From the NCBI RefSeq assembly GCF_019898765.1, contig NZ_JAIOKB010000002.1, positions 682,001 to 746,000 of the forward strand: a stretch of DNA of 64,000 nucleotides. Reading direction: 5' to 3'. A program made the translations under genes and the position numbers. Origin of the DNA: Sphingomonas yunnanensis. GTDB taxonomy: Bacteria > Pseudomonadota > Alphaproteobacteria > Sphingomonadales > Sphingomonadaceae. The notes below the pieces were generated by a model that was not told where the DNA came from, searched no databases, and worked only from the letters and a program-made list of their open reading frames with translations. Below, in pieces: positions 33,706 through 41,947 of the stretch. Numbering within the stretch: position 1 is the stretch's first letter; each line of letters begins with the position of its first letter.

Positions 33706-35586
33706 TCACGCGCGCCAGGGCGACGAGACCACCATCAGCCGCGGGCCGGCATGCGCCATCAGCTGGTCGCGCAGCCGCGCCGCGCGGCGGCCGTGGAGCA
33801 GCCGCTCCCACCAGCGCCGCAGCACCAGCTCGGGGATGATGATCGCGACCGAGCGGCCCGGCGTCGCCGCGTCGATCTTCGCCACCAGCTCGAGCAGCGG
33901 CCCGTCGATCTCGCGATAGGGCGCGGGCACCATCATCAGCCGCGGCGCGGTCTCGCCCGCCGCGGTGAGCGGCGCGGCGATGTCGCGCTCGAACGCGGCG
34001 CGCAGCCTGGCGAGATCCTCCTCCTCGTCCGGGCCGCTCAACCCGGTGAGGTGGATCGCGACCACGTCGGGGGAGAGCGTCATCGCGAAGCGCAGCGCGC
34101 GGTCGCTCATGCGGGTCCGCTCCTCATAGGCGACCAGCACGGTCGGCGGATCGTGCTCCTCCACCGCGAAGGTCGCGTCAGGGGCGAGTCGCGCCGCCTG
34201 GCGCGCGTAATAGCGGTTCGTTGCGCGCAGCAGCAGCACGATCGCCGGCACCGCGAGCAGCACCAGCCACGCGCCCTGGACGAACTTGGCCGCGGTGATC
34301 ACCGCCAGCGCCGCCAGCGTCACCGCCGCGCCGACCGCGTTGATCGCCAGCCGCCGCGGCTCTCCCCCGGCGCGGCGCCAGTGCACCACCATGCCGATCT
34401 GGCTGACGCTGAAGGTGAGGAAGGCGCCGATCGCGAACAGCGGGATCAGCCGATCGGTGATGCCGCCGAACGCGACCAGCAGCGCGCCCGCGGTCAGCGT
34501 CAGGAAGGTCACGCCCGCGGAGAAGACCAGCCGCCGGTCGGCCTGCGCGAACGGGCGCGGCAGATAGCCGTCGCGCGCGACGAGCTGGCACACGCGCGGG
34601 AAGCCGACGAAGCTGGTGTTGGCGGAGAGGCACAGCACCGCGAGCAGGCTCGTCATCGCGACATGGTAGAGTGCGCCGCGCCCGACCGCGGCGCCCGCGA
34701 GCTGCGACAGCACCGACTGATAGTCGCCGCGGGTCTGGTCCATCGCGCCGACCTGATAGTGCGCGGCGGCGAGCGCGACCCCGGCGAGCAGCAACGCGAG
34801 CGCGGCGCAGATCACCGTCAGCGTGCGGCGGGCCTCGCGCACCACCGGCTCGCGGAAGGCGCTGACGCCGTTCGACACCGCCTCCACCCCGGTCATCGCG
34901 GTACAGCCCGCGGCGAAGGCGCGCACCAGCAGCCACCACCCCGCCGCCGCGCCCGCGGTGCCCGCGGCGAGCGGCGCGGGTGCGACGACCGGCGCGGGCG
35001 CCCCGCCGCTCGCGGTCGCGCGCACCAGCGCCAGGCCGAGGATGAAGAGGAAGCTGGCGAGGAAGAGATAGGTCGGCAGCGCGAACAGCCACCCCGCCTC
35101 GCGCGTGCCGCGCAGGTTGGCGACCGCGACCAGCACGAGGATGCCGAGGCACAGCGGCAGCGTGTAGGCGTGCAGCGCCGGCACGGCGGAGGTCAGCGCG
35201 CCCACCCCCGCCGAGATGCCGACCGCGACGTTGAGGACATAGTCGGTCATCAGCGCCGCGGCGGCGAGCAGCGCGCCGCGCTCGCCCAGGTTCGCCTGCG
35301 CCACGGTATAGGCGCCGCCGTTCGACGGATAGGCCAGGATGACCTGCCGATAGGACAGGTACAGGATCCCGAGCAGCGCGATCACCGGCGCGATCACCCA
35401 GCCGATAGAGCCGAGCCCGGCCGCGCCGAGCGGCAGCAGCACCGCCAGCGCCGCCTCGGGCCCGTAGGCGGACGAGCCCAGGCCATCGAGGCCCATCGCG
35501 GGCACGCCCTCGAACCATCCGATCCTGCGCGCCTGGCTCTCGCGGTTGGCGAGCCGGCGGCCGAAGACGAGCGAGCGCCAGCTCAT
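33706..35586 (-). CDS. KimA-like APC-superfamily permease with cytoplasmic C-terminal domain
   Basis: A 626-residue transporter. ATG at 35584-35586 gives the family start. About twelve membrane helices (residues 35-460) include GLDGLGSSAYGPEAALAVL, LSYRQVILAYPSNGGAYTVA, DYVLNVAVGISAGVGALTSA and AFAAGCTAMTGVEAVSNGV. These closely follow the helix 1-3 and later signatures of the Bacillus potassium importer KimA (YdaO). A soluble part of about 150 residues follows (VLVAYEERTRMSDRALRFA), resembling the KimA cytoplasmic or USP-like domain. In Bacillus that domain binds c-di-AMP; no c-di-AMP enzyme is seen here. Potassium or amino-acid uptake are both possible. Confidence 0.85.
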   Translation of the reverse strand: MSWRSLVFGRRLANRESQARRIGWFEGVPAMGLDGLGSSAYGPEAALAVLLPLGAAGLGSIGWVIAPVIALLGILYLSYRQVILAYPSNGGAYTVAQANLGERGALLAAAALMTDYVLNVAVGISAGVGALTSAVPALHAYTLPLCLGILVLVAVANLRGTREAGWLFALPTYLFLASFLFILGLALVRATASGGAPAPVVAPAPLAAGTAGAAAGWWLLVRAFAAGCTAMTGVEAVSNGVSAFREPVVREARRTLTVICAALALLLAGVALAAAHYQVGAMDQTRGDYQSVLSQLAGAAVGRGALYHVAMTSLLAVLCLSANTSFVGFPRVCQLVARDGYLPRPFAQADRRLVFSAGVTFLTLTAGALLVAFGGITDRLIPLFAIGAFLTFSVSQIGMVVHWRRAGGEPRRLAINAVGAAVTLAALAVITAAKFVQGAWLVLLAVPAIVLLLRATNRYYARQAARLAPDATFAVEEHDPPTVLVAYEERTRMSDRALRFAMTLSPDVVAIHLTGLSGPDEEEDLARLRAAFERDIAAPLTAAGETAPRLMMVPAPYREIDGPLLELVAKIDAATPGRSVAIIIPELVLRRWWERLLHGRRAARLRDQLMAHAGPRLMVVSSPWRA

Positions 35587-35712
35587 CGCGGCGGGGCGGA
35601 GGGAGGGGCCGGCATCACGCCGCAGAACGGCCGGCCGCGCGCTTCGGTCCCGTCCCGCGACCAAGACCAGAAGATCAACCCTCTGATGTCGCCGCCAAAA
35701 CTCGCTCTACCC

Positions 35713-36513
35713 TCAGCGCGGCAGCCGGATCTCGAACAGCGTCGGCCAGCGCTTGCCGGTGACGAAGAGGCGGCGCTTGGCGGCGTCCCAGGCGATGCCG
35801 TTGGCGACCGCCTCGGGATCGCGCGCGCCGATCTCGGCGACGATCGCGCGCAGGTCGATCACCTGGGTGACGCGCCCGCTCGCCGGGTCGATCCGCACGA
35901 TCATCGGCTGGTGCCAGACGTTGGCGAGGATGGCGCCGTCCACCCATTCGAGCTCGTTGAGCTGGTCGACCGGCTGACCCATGTAGGTCACCTTGAGCGT
36001 GCGCCTGACCGCCAGCGTCGCGGGATCGTGGAAGGTCAGCGTCGCGCTGCCGTCCGAGCGGATCAGCGCGGTGCGATCGCTGGTCAGCCCCCAGCCCTCG
36101 CCGCCGTAGCGCGCGGTGCCGAGCGGGCGCAGCGTCGCCGCCGCCCAGCGATGCGCGACGCCGTCGTGCCAGGTCAGGCTGACGAGCTGGTCCTTCCACG
36201 CCGCCAGCCCTTCGCCGAATTGCGCCGGCGGGATGGTCGCGCGCTTCACCGCCTTGCCGGTGGCGAGGTCGACGCGGCGGACGTCGGACCGGCCCTCGAG
36301 CCCGACGCTCTCGTAGAGCGCGCCGCTGTGCCAGATCAGCCCCTCGGTGAAGGCCTCGCGGTCGTGCGGGAAGCGCGCGGCGACGGTCGGCACCACCACC
36401 GGCGGCCTCGCCTCGGCGACGGCGGGTGCTGCCTGGGGCGCGGGCACGGCCGGCGCCGCGGCGGCGAGCGGGAGAAGCAGCGCGAGGAGCGCGGGGACGA
36501 GCCGACGGGTCAT
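35713..36513 (-). CDS. Plant-type glutaminyl-peptide cyclotransferase
   Basis: A 266-residue exported protein with a five-bladed propeller of the papaya-type glutamine cyclotransferase family, which forms N-terminal pyroglutamate. Signal peptide at residues 1-22. Family blocks are FPHDREAFTEGLIWHSGALY, ESVGLEGRSDVRRVDL, QLNELEWVDGAILANVW and EAVANGIAWDAAKRRLFVTG, the Glu and Trp residues matching the active-site region. Start ATG at 36511-36513. It lies 62 bp after fdxA in the same direction. Confidence 0.9.
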   Translation of the reverse strand: MTRRLVPALLALLLPLAAAAPAVPAPQAAPAVAEARPPVVVPTVAARFPHDREAFTEGLIWHSGALYESVGLEGRSDVRRVDLATGKAVKRATIPPAQFGEGLAAWKDQLVSLTWHDGVAHRWAAATLRPLGTARYGGEGWGLTSDRTALIRSDGSATLTFHDPATLAVRRTLKVTYMGQPVDQLNELEWVDGAILANVWHQPMIVRIDPASGRVTQVIDLRAIVAEIGARDPEAVANGIAWDAAKRRLFVTGKRWPTLFEIRLPR

Positions 36514-36575
36514 GGCCGCAGCGGTACGCGCGCGCGTCGCGCCCGGCAACCGCACGCCGACCGGGCCGCCCCGGC

Positions 36576-36917
36576 TCAGTCGCCCTTGCCGGGCTCGGGC
36601 GAGAAGAACTTGTCGAACTTGCCTTCCTGACCCTTGAACGAATCGGCGTCGGCCGGGGTCTGGTCGAGCTTGCGCGTGACGTTGGGCCACTGCGCCGAGA
36701 AGGTGTTGTTGAGCTCGAGCCACTGCTCCAGCCCGCTCTCGGTGTCGGGCAGGATCGCCTCGGCCGGGCATTCCGGCTCGCACACGCCGCAGTCGATACA
36801 CTCCGAGGGGTTGATGACGAGCATGTTCTCGCCCTCGTAGAAACAGTCGACCGGGCAGACTTCCACGCAGTCCATGTACTTGCAGCGGATGCACGCGTCG
36901 GTGACGACGTAGGTCAT
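36576..36917 (-). CDS. fdxA: Seven-iron ferredoxin FdxA ([3Fe-4S][4Fe-4S])
   Basis: A 113-residue ferredoxin. Cysteines at 9, 12, 17, 21, 25, 40, 43, 46 and 50 are spaced as in Azotobacter ferredoxin I shifted by one: Cys9, 17 and 50 fit the 3Fe cluster, and Cys21, 40, 43 and 46 the 4Fe cluster. The C-terminal half is an unstructured acidic/Lys tail usual in this alphaproteobacterial type. It serves as a low-potential electron carrier. Start ATG at 36915-36917; 54 bp after the S4-protein stop. Confidence 0.95.
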   Translation of the reverse strand: MTYVVTDACIRCKYMDCVEVCPVDCFYEGENMLVINPSECIDCGVCEPECPAEAILPDTESGLEQWLELNNTFSAQWPNVTRKLDQTPADADSFKGQEGKFDKFFSPEPGKGD

Positions 36918-36971
36918 GATCGGGATATCCTCGCTTCTCGCGCGCCGCTTTTGCGCCGCATCACGCCCGCG

Positions 36972-37262
36972 TCAACGCTCGTGACCGCGTTGCGACCCGT
37001 TCTCACCCGCGCCGGCGACCAGTTCCTGGTAGCAGGCCTGCGCCTCGGGCGCCGGTCCGCGCCGTCCCGGCAGCGCCTCGACGCGCAGCACGCGCACGCG
37101 CCCGGCGTGGTAAAAGGTGAGGATGTTGCCGACGCGTACCGGCGCGTGCGCGCGGTCGATGGCGCGCCCGTCGATGCGCAGCCGGCCGTCGCAGGCGAGC
37201 GCCTGCGCGTCGTCGCGCGTCTTGGCGAGCCGGGTGTGCCACAGATAGCGGTCGAGCCGCAT
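36972..37262 (-). CDS. S4-domain RNA-binding protein (Hsp15-like)
   Basis: A 96-residue protein that opens with the S4 fold: MRLDRYLWHTRLAKTRDDA, RLRIDGRAIDRAHAPVRVGN and ILTFYHAG. The W-H-x-R-x-x-K pattern at the start is that of Hsp15 (HslR), which binds the 50S subunit with trapped nascent tRNA-peptide. ATG at 37260-37262 is chosen as the family N-terminus. It starts 14 bp after the helicase stop, so the two are very probably one transcript. Confidence 0.88.
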   Translation of the reverse strand: MRLDRYLWHTRLAKTRDDAQALACDGRLRIDGRAIDRAHAPVRVGNILTFYHAGRVRVLRVEALPGRRGPAPEAQACYQELVAGAGENGSQRGHER

Positions 37263-37276
37263 CGCCTCGCCCCCGC

Positions 37277-39772
37277 TCACCGCCGCACCAGCTCGGCGAG
37301 CGCGGCGAAGGCGTTGTCGGGCGGGGGGCGCGACTCGCGCGCGGGGGCACGGCCGCGCCAGACGTAGAGCGGCGGCCCCTCCGCGCTCACGGGTGCCGGG
37401 CGGAAGCCGAGCTCGGCCATCAGCCGCGCGATCGTCGCCGGCTCCAGCCCGATCGACACCGCCAGCGCGGGGTCGGGTGCGAAAGGCACGCGGCCATCGG
37501 CAGTACGCGCGTCGTGCGCGGCGCGCGCGACCCGCTCGACCAGGTCGATCCGCACCGCCTGCGCGCCGAGCGGGCGATAGCCCATCAGCGGTACCGCGCC
37601 CGCGCTGCCGCGCGGCAGCGTCGTCGCGCCCGCGCGCGGCAGCGGCGGCGCGGACGTCCCCGCCGCGGCGAGCAAGGCGCGGCGCCACGCCTGCGCGCCG
37701 GGCTTGAGCAGCCGCGGGTCGAACAGATCGAGCGCGCCGATCGTCACGCCCTGGCGCCGCAGCCAGTGGCGGTCGCCCGCGCTGAGCGACTCGATCGCGG
37801 CGCGCAGCGGCAGCCGCTCGGCGAAGCCCGCGCCGCTCTCCAGCGCCGCCGCGACGCTGCGCAGCGCGGGACTCGCGGCGGGCGCGCGCGCCGCCTCCGC
37901 CGCCGCCGCGACGCTGCGCAGCGCGCGACCGATCGCTCCCGCCAGCCAGGCGCGCAGCCGCGTCGCGATCGACTCGCGCACCGCGGGATCGAGGCAGTCG
38001 AGCGCCGGGTCGAGCACGAGTTGCGGCCGCGCCAGCGACGCGCCGCGCCGGAGTCGCGCCACCACGAGCCCGTCCGCCAGGATCACCCCCGGGTCGTCGA
38101 GCGCGAAACCGCTATCGTCGCGCGCCACCAACGCGTCGGCGCGGCGTCGCCGCTCGGCGCCGAGCCGTTTCTCCGCGGTGGCCAGCAGCAGCCGCTTGTC
38201 GGAGGCGGTGGCGTCCGGCGCGACCACGAAGCGGAAGCCCTCCAGCCGCCCGATCGCGTGCGTGTCGATCGTCACCTCGCCCTCGGCGTCGATCTCGACC
38301 GGCAGCGCGCCCACCCCGCTGCCGATCTTCTTGGCCAGCGCGGTGGTGCGCTTGTCGACGAAGCGCTGGGTGAGCTTCTCGTGGAGCGCGTCGGACAGCC
38401 GCTCCTCCACCGCCAGCGTGCGCGCCGCCCAGTGCGCCGGGTCCGCGAGCCAGTCGGGCCGCTGCGCGATATAGGCCCAGCTGCGGATCGCCGCGATCCG
38501 CCCCGCGATCGTCTCGACGTCGCCCTCGACGCGGTCGAGCCGCGCCACCTCGTCGGCGAACCACTGGTGGGGCACGTAGCCCTGCGCGAGGTAGCCGAAC
38601 ACGCGCCCGACGAAGCGCGCGTGCGGGTCGATGCCGAGCTTGGCGAAATCGGGGATGCCGCACGCCGCCCACAGCCGCGCGACATTGCCGCGCGCGCGAT
38701 CGCGCACCCCCGCCTCGTCGGCGAGCCGCCTGAGCACGCGCAGGTCGGTCGCCTCGGGCGCGGCGCGCAGCCGCTCGTGCTCGGGGCGACGCGCGAGCGA
38801 GGCGAGCAGGGCGTCGATCGAGGAGAGGTCGGGCGTGCCGTCGCGCCAGTAGAGCCAGTCGAGCCGCGGGAAGCGATGCGCCTCGATCGCGGCCACCTCC
38901 TCGGGCTCGAACGCCTCCGGTCCCTCCTCGGTCAGCCCGCCGAAGGTGCCGTCGCGCTGGTGGCGCCCGGCGCGGCCCGCGATCTGCGCCATCTCGGCGA
39001 CGGTGAGGCGACGGCGCTGCTGGCCGTCGAACTTGGACAGGCCGGCGAAGGCGACGTGGCCGACGTCGAGGTTGAGCCCCATGCCGATCGCGTCGGTGGC
39101 GACGAGATAGTCGACCTCGCCCGCCTGGAACATCGCCACCTGCGCGTTGCGCGTGCGCGGGGACAGCGCGCCCATCACCACCGCGGCGCCGCCGCGCAGC
39201 CGCCGCAGCATCTCGGCGGTGGCATAGACCTCCTCGGCGGAGAAGGTGACGATCGCCGAGCGCCGCGGCAGCCGCGAGAGCTTCTTCGCGCCGGCGTAGC
39301 ACAGCGTGGAGAAGCGCGGCCGCTCGACGATCTCGGCCTCGGGCACCAAAGCGCGCAGCACCGGGCGGAGCGCCTCCGAGCCGAGGATCATCGTCTCCTC
39401 GCGCCCGCGCGCGCGCAGCAGGCGATCGGTGAAGACATGGCCGCGCTCGCGGTCGGCGCCGAGCTGCGCCTCGTCGAGCGCGACGAAGGCGACGTCGCGC
39501 TCGAGCGGCAGGCTCTCGGCGGTGCACAGGAACCAGCGCGCGTCCCTGGGCACGATCCGCTCCTCGCCGGTGATCAGCGCGACCCGCTCCGGCCCCTTGA
39601 TCGCGACGACGCGGTCGTACACCTCCCGCGCCAGCAGCCGCAGCGGGAAGCCGATCATGCCGCTGGCATGCGCGCACATCCGCTCGATCGCGAGATGCGT
39701 CTTGCCGGTGTTGGTCGGGCCCAGCACCGCGATCACGCGCGAGCTGTGGAGCGGGCGGGGGGTGAGCGACAT
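37277..39772 (-). CDS. SUV3-like DEAD/DExH RNA helicase
   Basis: An 831-residue superfamily 2 helicase. From ATG 39770-39772 the Walker A motif follows at residues 18-25 (GPTNTGKTHLA) and motif II is FVALDEAQLGAD. VVMGALSPRTRNAQVAMFQ and VATDAIGMGLNLDVGHVAFAG, then AGRAGRHQRDGTFG, are motifs IV-VI. This Walker A wording and the order are typical of SUV3-type mitochondrial RNA helicases and their alphaproteobacterial relatives. The C-terminal 400 residues are Arg/Ala-rich and variable. The upstream in-frame extension lacks motifs and is rejected. Followed by the S4-domain gene. Confidence 0.9.
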   Translation of the reverse strand: MSLTPRPLHSSRVIAVLGPTNTGKTHLAIERMCAHASGMIGFPLRLLAREVYDRVVAIKGPERVALITGEERIVPRDARWFLCTAESLPLERDVAFVALDEAQLGADRERGHVFTDRLLRARGREETMILGSEALRPVLRALVPEAEIVERPRFSTLCYAGAKKLSRLPRRSAIVTFSAEEVYATAEMLRRLRGGAAVVMGALSPRTRNAQVAMFQAGEVDYLVATDAIGMGLNLDVGHVAFAGLSKFDGQQRRRLTVAEMAQIAGRAGRHQRDGTFGGLTEEGPEAFEPEEVAAIEAHRFPRLDWLYWRDGTPDLSSIDALLASLARRPEHERLRAAPEATDLRVLRRLADEAGVRDRARGNVARLWAACGIPDFAKLGIDPHARFVGRVFGYLAQGYVPHQWFADEVARLDRVEGDVETIAGRIAAIRSWAYIAQRPDWLADPAHWAARTLAVEERLSDALHEKLTQRFVDKRTTALAKKIGSGVGALPVEIDAEGEVTIDTHAIGRLEGFRFVVAPDATASDKRLLLATAEKRLGAERRRRADALVARDDSGFALDDPGVILADGLVVARLRRGASLARPQLVLDPALDCLDPAVRESIATRLRAWLAGAIGRALRSVAAAAEAARAPAASPALRSVAAALESGAGFAERLPLRAAIESLSAGDRHWLRRQGVTIGALDLFDPRLLKPGAQAWRRALLAAAGTSAPPLPRAGATTLPRGSAGAVPLMGYRPLGAQAVRIDLVERVARAAHDARTADGRVPFAPDPALAVSIGLEPATIARLMAELGFRPAPVSAEGPPLYVWRGRAPARESRPPPDNAFAALAELVRR

Positions 39773-39876
39773 GGCCCAGACTACATCGGGTCTGTGTCCG
39801 CCGGATGCAATCGCGCTCGGTCTCCGGCGCGGCCCGCCGCCGGACACCACCGGCCCGCCGCAGCGATCGCCGCCGC

Positions 39877-39906
39877 GAGGTGCGGTTAATTTGACTTTAG
39901 CACCTC
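39877..39906 (+). promoter_or_regulatory. Inverted repeat enclosing a CtrA-like box before the M23 peptidase gene
   Basis: GAGGTGC (39877-39883) and GCACCTC (39900-39906) form a perfect 7-bp inverted repeat. The 16 bases between them include TTAA-N7-TTAG (39886-39900, the last G shared), one mismatch from the CtrA consensus TTAA-N7-TTAA. TTGACT at 39891 also resembles a -35 element. The element sits 70 bp before the peptidase start in the 202-bp gap to the divergent helicase gene. CtrA control of a wall hydrolase would be sensible but is inference. Confidence 0.35.
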
Positions 39907-39974
39907 TTCTCCACAACGCTCGCACCCAAGCGCCGGGGGGTAGGTTCGGCGCGTGACGGAAGGCGGCGGCCGAC

Positions 39975-41444
39975 GTGTTCTTGCGCGACGATCAGGGGAT
40001 GGAGCTGGCGGGCGCCGGCGGACGCGGCAGCGGTCGCGCGTTCGGGCGCCAGCTGGTGCCGATCGCCGAGCGCGGCGTGCTCGACCGTGCGCGAGTCGCG
40101 CTGGCGCGCACCGACTGGGTCCCCGACCTCGGCCAGGACATCGGCAGCCGCACCTGGTGGCGCGGGCTCGCCACCTGCGCGGCGCTGTGCTGGGGGGCGT
40201 GGCAGCTCAACCCCGGCCTGCCCGCGATCACGGGTGACATCGCCGCGCCGGGCGATCGCGCCAGCCTCGAGGAGGCGCGTACCCAGGGGATCGCGCCACT
40301 CGCGCTCGGCGCCACCACCGGGCGGCGCATGGCGGCGACCGCGCTGGTGCGCCCGCTCGCCGAGACGCCCGAGCGACCGCAGATCGAGCTCAGCGCCGCG
40401 CTCGCCGACGGCGACACGCTGCGCACGGCCTTGCAGCGCGCCGGTGTCGGCGGCGGCGAGGCAGGGCGGGTCTCGGGCCTGGTCGGCGACACGGTGGCGC
40501 TCGACTCGCTCAAGCCCGGCACCGTGCTGGCGCTGACGCTCGGCCGCCGCCCGACCAAGTTCCAGCCGCGCCCGCTCGAGCGGCTCGCCTTCCGCGCCGC
40601 CTTCGACCTCAAGCTGGTGGTGCAGCGCGCCGGCGACGGGCTGGTGCTCGACCGCCAGTCGATCGCGATCGACCGTACCCCGCTGCACGTCAGCGGCACG
40701 GTCGGCGCGGGGCTCTACCGCTCGGCGCGCGCCGCGGGCGTCCCCGCGCGCGTGGTCGAGACCTATATCAAGGCGATCGCCGCGCAGCTGCCGATCGGCC
40801 AGCTCGGCAGCGACGACCGCTTCGATATCGTCGCGGACCAGGCGCGCGCCGCCACCGGCGAGGTCGAGGTCGGCCAATTGCAATATGCCGGGCTGGCGCA
40901 CGGCCGCCGCCAGCTGCGGCTGGTGCGCTGGGGCGACAAGGACGGCGAGGGCGGGCAGATGCTCGATCCCTCGGGCACGATCGAGCGCCGCGGCGCGATG
41001 GGGATGCCGGTGGCGGGGCGGATCACCTCCACCTTCGGGATGCGGATGCACCCGCTGCTCGGCTTCATGCGGATGCACAAGGGCACCGACATCGGCGCGG
41101 CCTATGGCAGCCCGATCTACGCCGCCATGGACGGGGTGGTGCAGTTCGCCGGGCGTGCCGGCGGCTACGGCAATTTCATCAAGCTGGCGCACGGCGGCGG
41201 GCTCGTCACCGGCTACGGCCATATGAGTCGCTTCGGCGTCGGCCAGGGTGCGCGGGTGCGGCGCGGCCAGGTGATCGGCTATGTCGGCTCGACCGGCATC
41301 TCGACCGGGCCGCATCTGCACTGGGAGGTCTGGAAGAACGGCCAACCGGTGAACCCGCGGACCTTGTCGCTGTCGAGCGTGCAGACGCTGCCCGCCGAGA
41401 CGATCCGCGCGCTGCGCGCGAAGATCGCGCGGCTGATCGGTTAG
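39975..41444 (+). CDS. M23 (LytM) family peptidoglycan endopeptidase
   Basis: A 489-residue membrane-anchored protein. A single membrane segment lies at about residues 60-80 (WWRGLATCAALCWGAWQL), followed by a LysM/OapA-like periplasmic region, with DTLRTALQRAGV near residue 140. The C-terminal M23 domain has His368 and Asp372 in MHKGTDIGA and His447/His449 in HLHWEVW, the complete zinc set of an active LytM enzyme. STFGMRMHPLLG is the usual preceding block. Start is taken as GTG 39975; ATG 39999 is an alternative. Convergent with a small lipoprotein gene 17 bp away. Confidence 0.92.
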   Translation: MFLRDDQGMELAGAGGRGSGRAFGRQLVPIAERGVLDRARVALARTDWVPDLGQDIGSRTWWRGLATCAALCWGAWQLNPGLPAITGDIAAPGDRASLEEARTQGIAPLALGATTGRRMAATALVRPLAETPERPQIELSAALADGDTLRTALQRAGVGGGEAGRVSGLVGDTVALDSLKPGTVLALTLGRRPTKFQPRPLERLAFRAAFDLKLVVQRAGDGLVLDRQSIAIDRTPLHVSGTVGAGLYRSARAAGVPARVVETYIKAIAAQLPIGQLGSDDRFDIVADQARAATGEVEVGQLQYAGLAHGRRQLRLVRWGDKDGEGGQMLDPSGTIERRGAMGMPVAGRITSTFGMRMHPLLGFMRMHKGTDIGAAYGSPIYAAMDGVVQFAGRAGGYGNFIKLAHGGGLVTGYGHMSRFGVGQGARVRRGQVIGYVGSTGISTGPHLHWEVWKNGQPVNPRTLSLSSVQTLPAETIRALRAKIARLIG

Positions 41445-41461
41445 GCGCGCCGGCCGGCGGC

Positions 41462-41818
41462 TCAGCCGGTCGCGCTGCGCCCCGCGATCGCGCGCGCGTC
41501 GGTCACGGTGGCGGTGCCCGAGTCGTCCAGCGTGACCAGCCAGGCGGACTGGTCGTCACAGGTGGCGACCCAGGCGGCTTTCCCCGCGACCGGGTCGGTC
41601 GGCACCGAGCGGTCGACCTGCTGGCACGAGCGGCCGGCGTCGCGGATCGCGCGGAACAGCGCCACATTGCGCTCCTTCTCGTTGAGCGCCTGCATCTTGG
41701 CGACATAGTCGCCGCGCGGCGTCGCGGCGACGGCCTGGTTCGCGGTGTCGGCATCGCCGCAGCCGGCGAGCGCGAGCAGGACGGGGAGGGCGAGCGGGAG
41801 GAGCGGGCGCGCGGTCAT
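41462..41818 (-). CDS. Hypothetical lipoprotein
   Basis: A 118-residue protein with lipoprotein signal and Cys20 in LLALAGCGDAD. The mature part has a helical stretch (YVAKMQALNEKERNVALFRA), then two cysteines (RSCQQVD and VATCDDQ) likely paired, and a short beta region (AWLVTLDDSGTATVTD). Sphingomonad-type small lipoprotein of unknown role. Divergent from the S41 peptidase gene across a 129-bp gap containing two identical palindromes. Confidence 0.75.
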   Translation of the reverse strand: MTARPLLPLALPVLLALAGCGDADTANQAVAATPRGDYVAKMQALNEKERNVALFRAIRDAGRSCQQVDRSVPTDPVAGKAAWVATCDDQSAWLVTLDDSGTATVTDARAIAGRSATG

Positions 41819-41846
41819 GGCGACACGCTAGCAGATCGCGGCGCGA

Positions 41847-41893
41847 TGGCGCCAGTCTGGGGCGTTCTCGCTCGCGGCCGCCCGGTGGCGCCA
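41847..41893. promoter_or_regulatory. Two identical 8-bp palindromes between divergent genes
   Basis: TGGCGCCA occurs at 41847-41854 and again at 41886-41893, 39 bp apart, in the gap between the lipoprotein and S41 peptidase genes. Twin identical palindromes could be operator sites, though G+C-rich palindromes are common in this genome. Confidence 0.25.
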
Positions 41894-41947
41894 TATACAA
41901 GGAGAGGAGGTCACGATACGAATACCGCGGGTTCGTAGGAGTAAGTG

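Noticed and set aside
33751..36630. 959-codon plus-strand frame opposite the KimA-like permease and cyclotransferase
   Set aside because: Arg/Gln/His-rich repeats without motifs; the opposite strand has clear membrane helices and enzyme signatures.
37514..39889. 791-codon plus-strand frame opposite the helicase
   Set aside because: Composition is that of a reversed G+C-rich gene; helicase motifs on the minus strand are complete.
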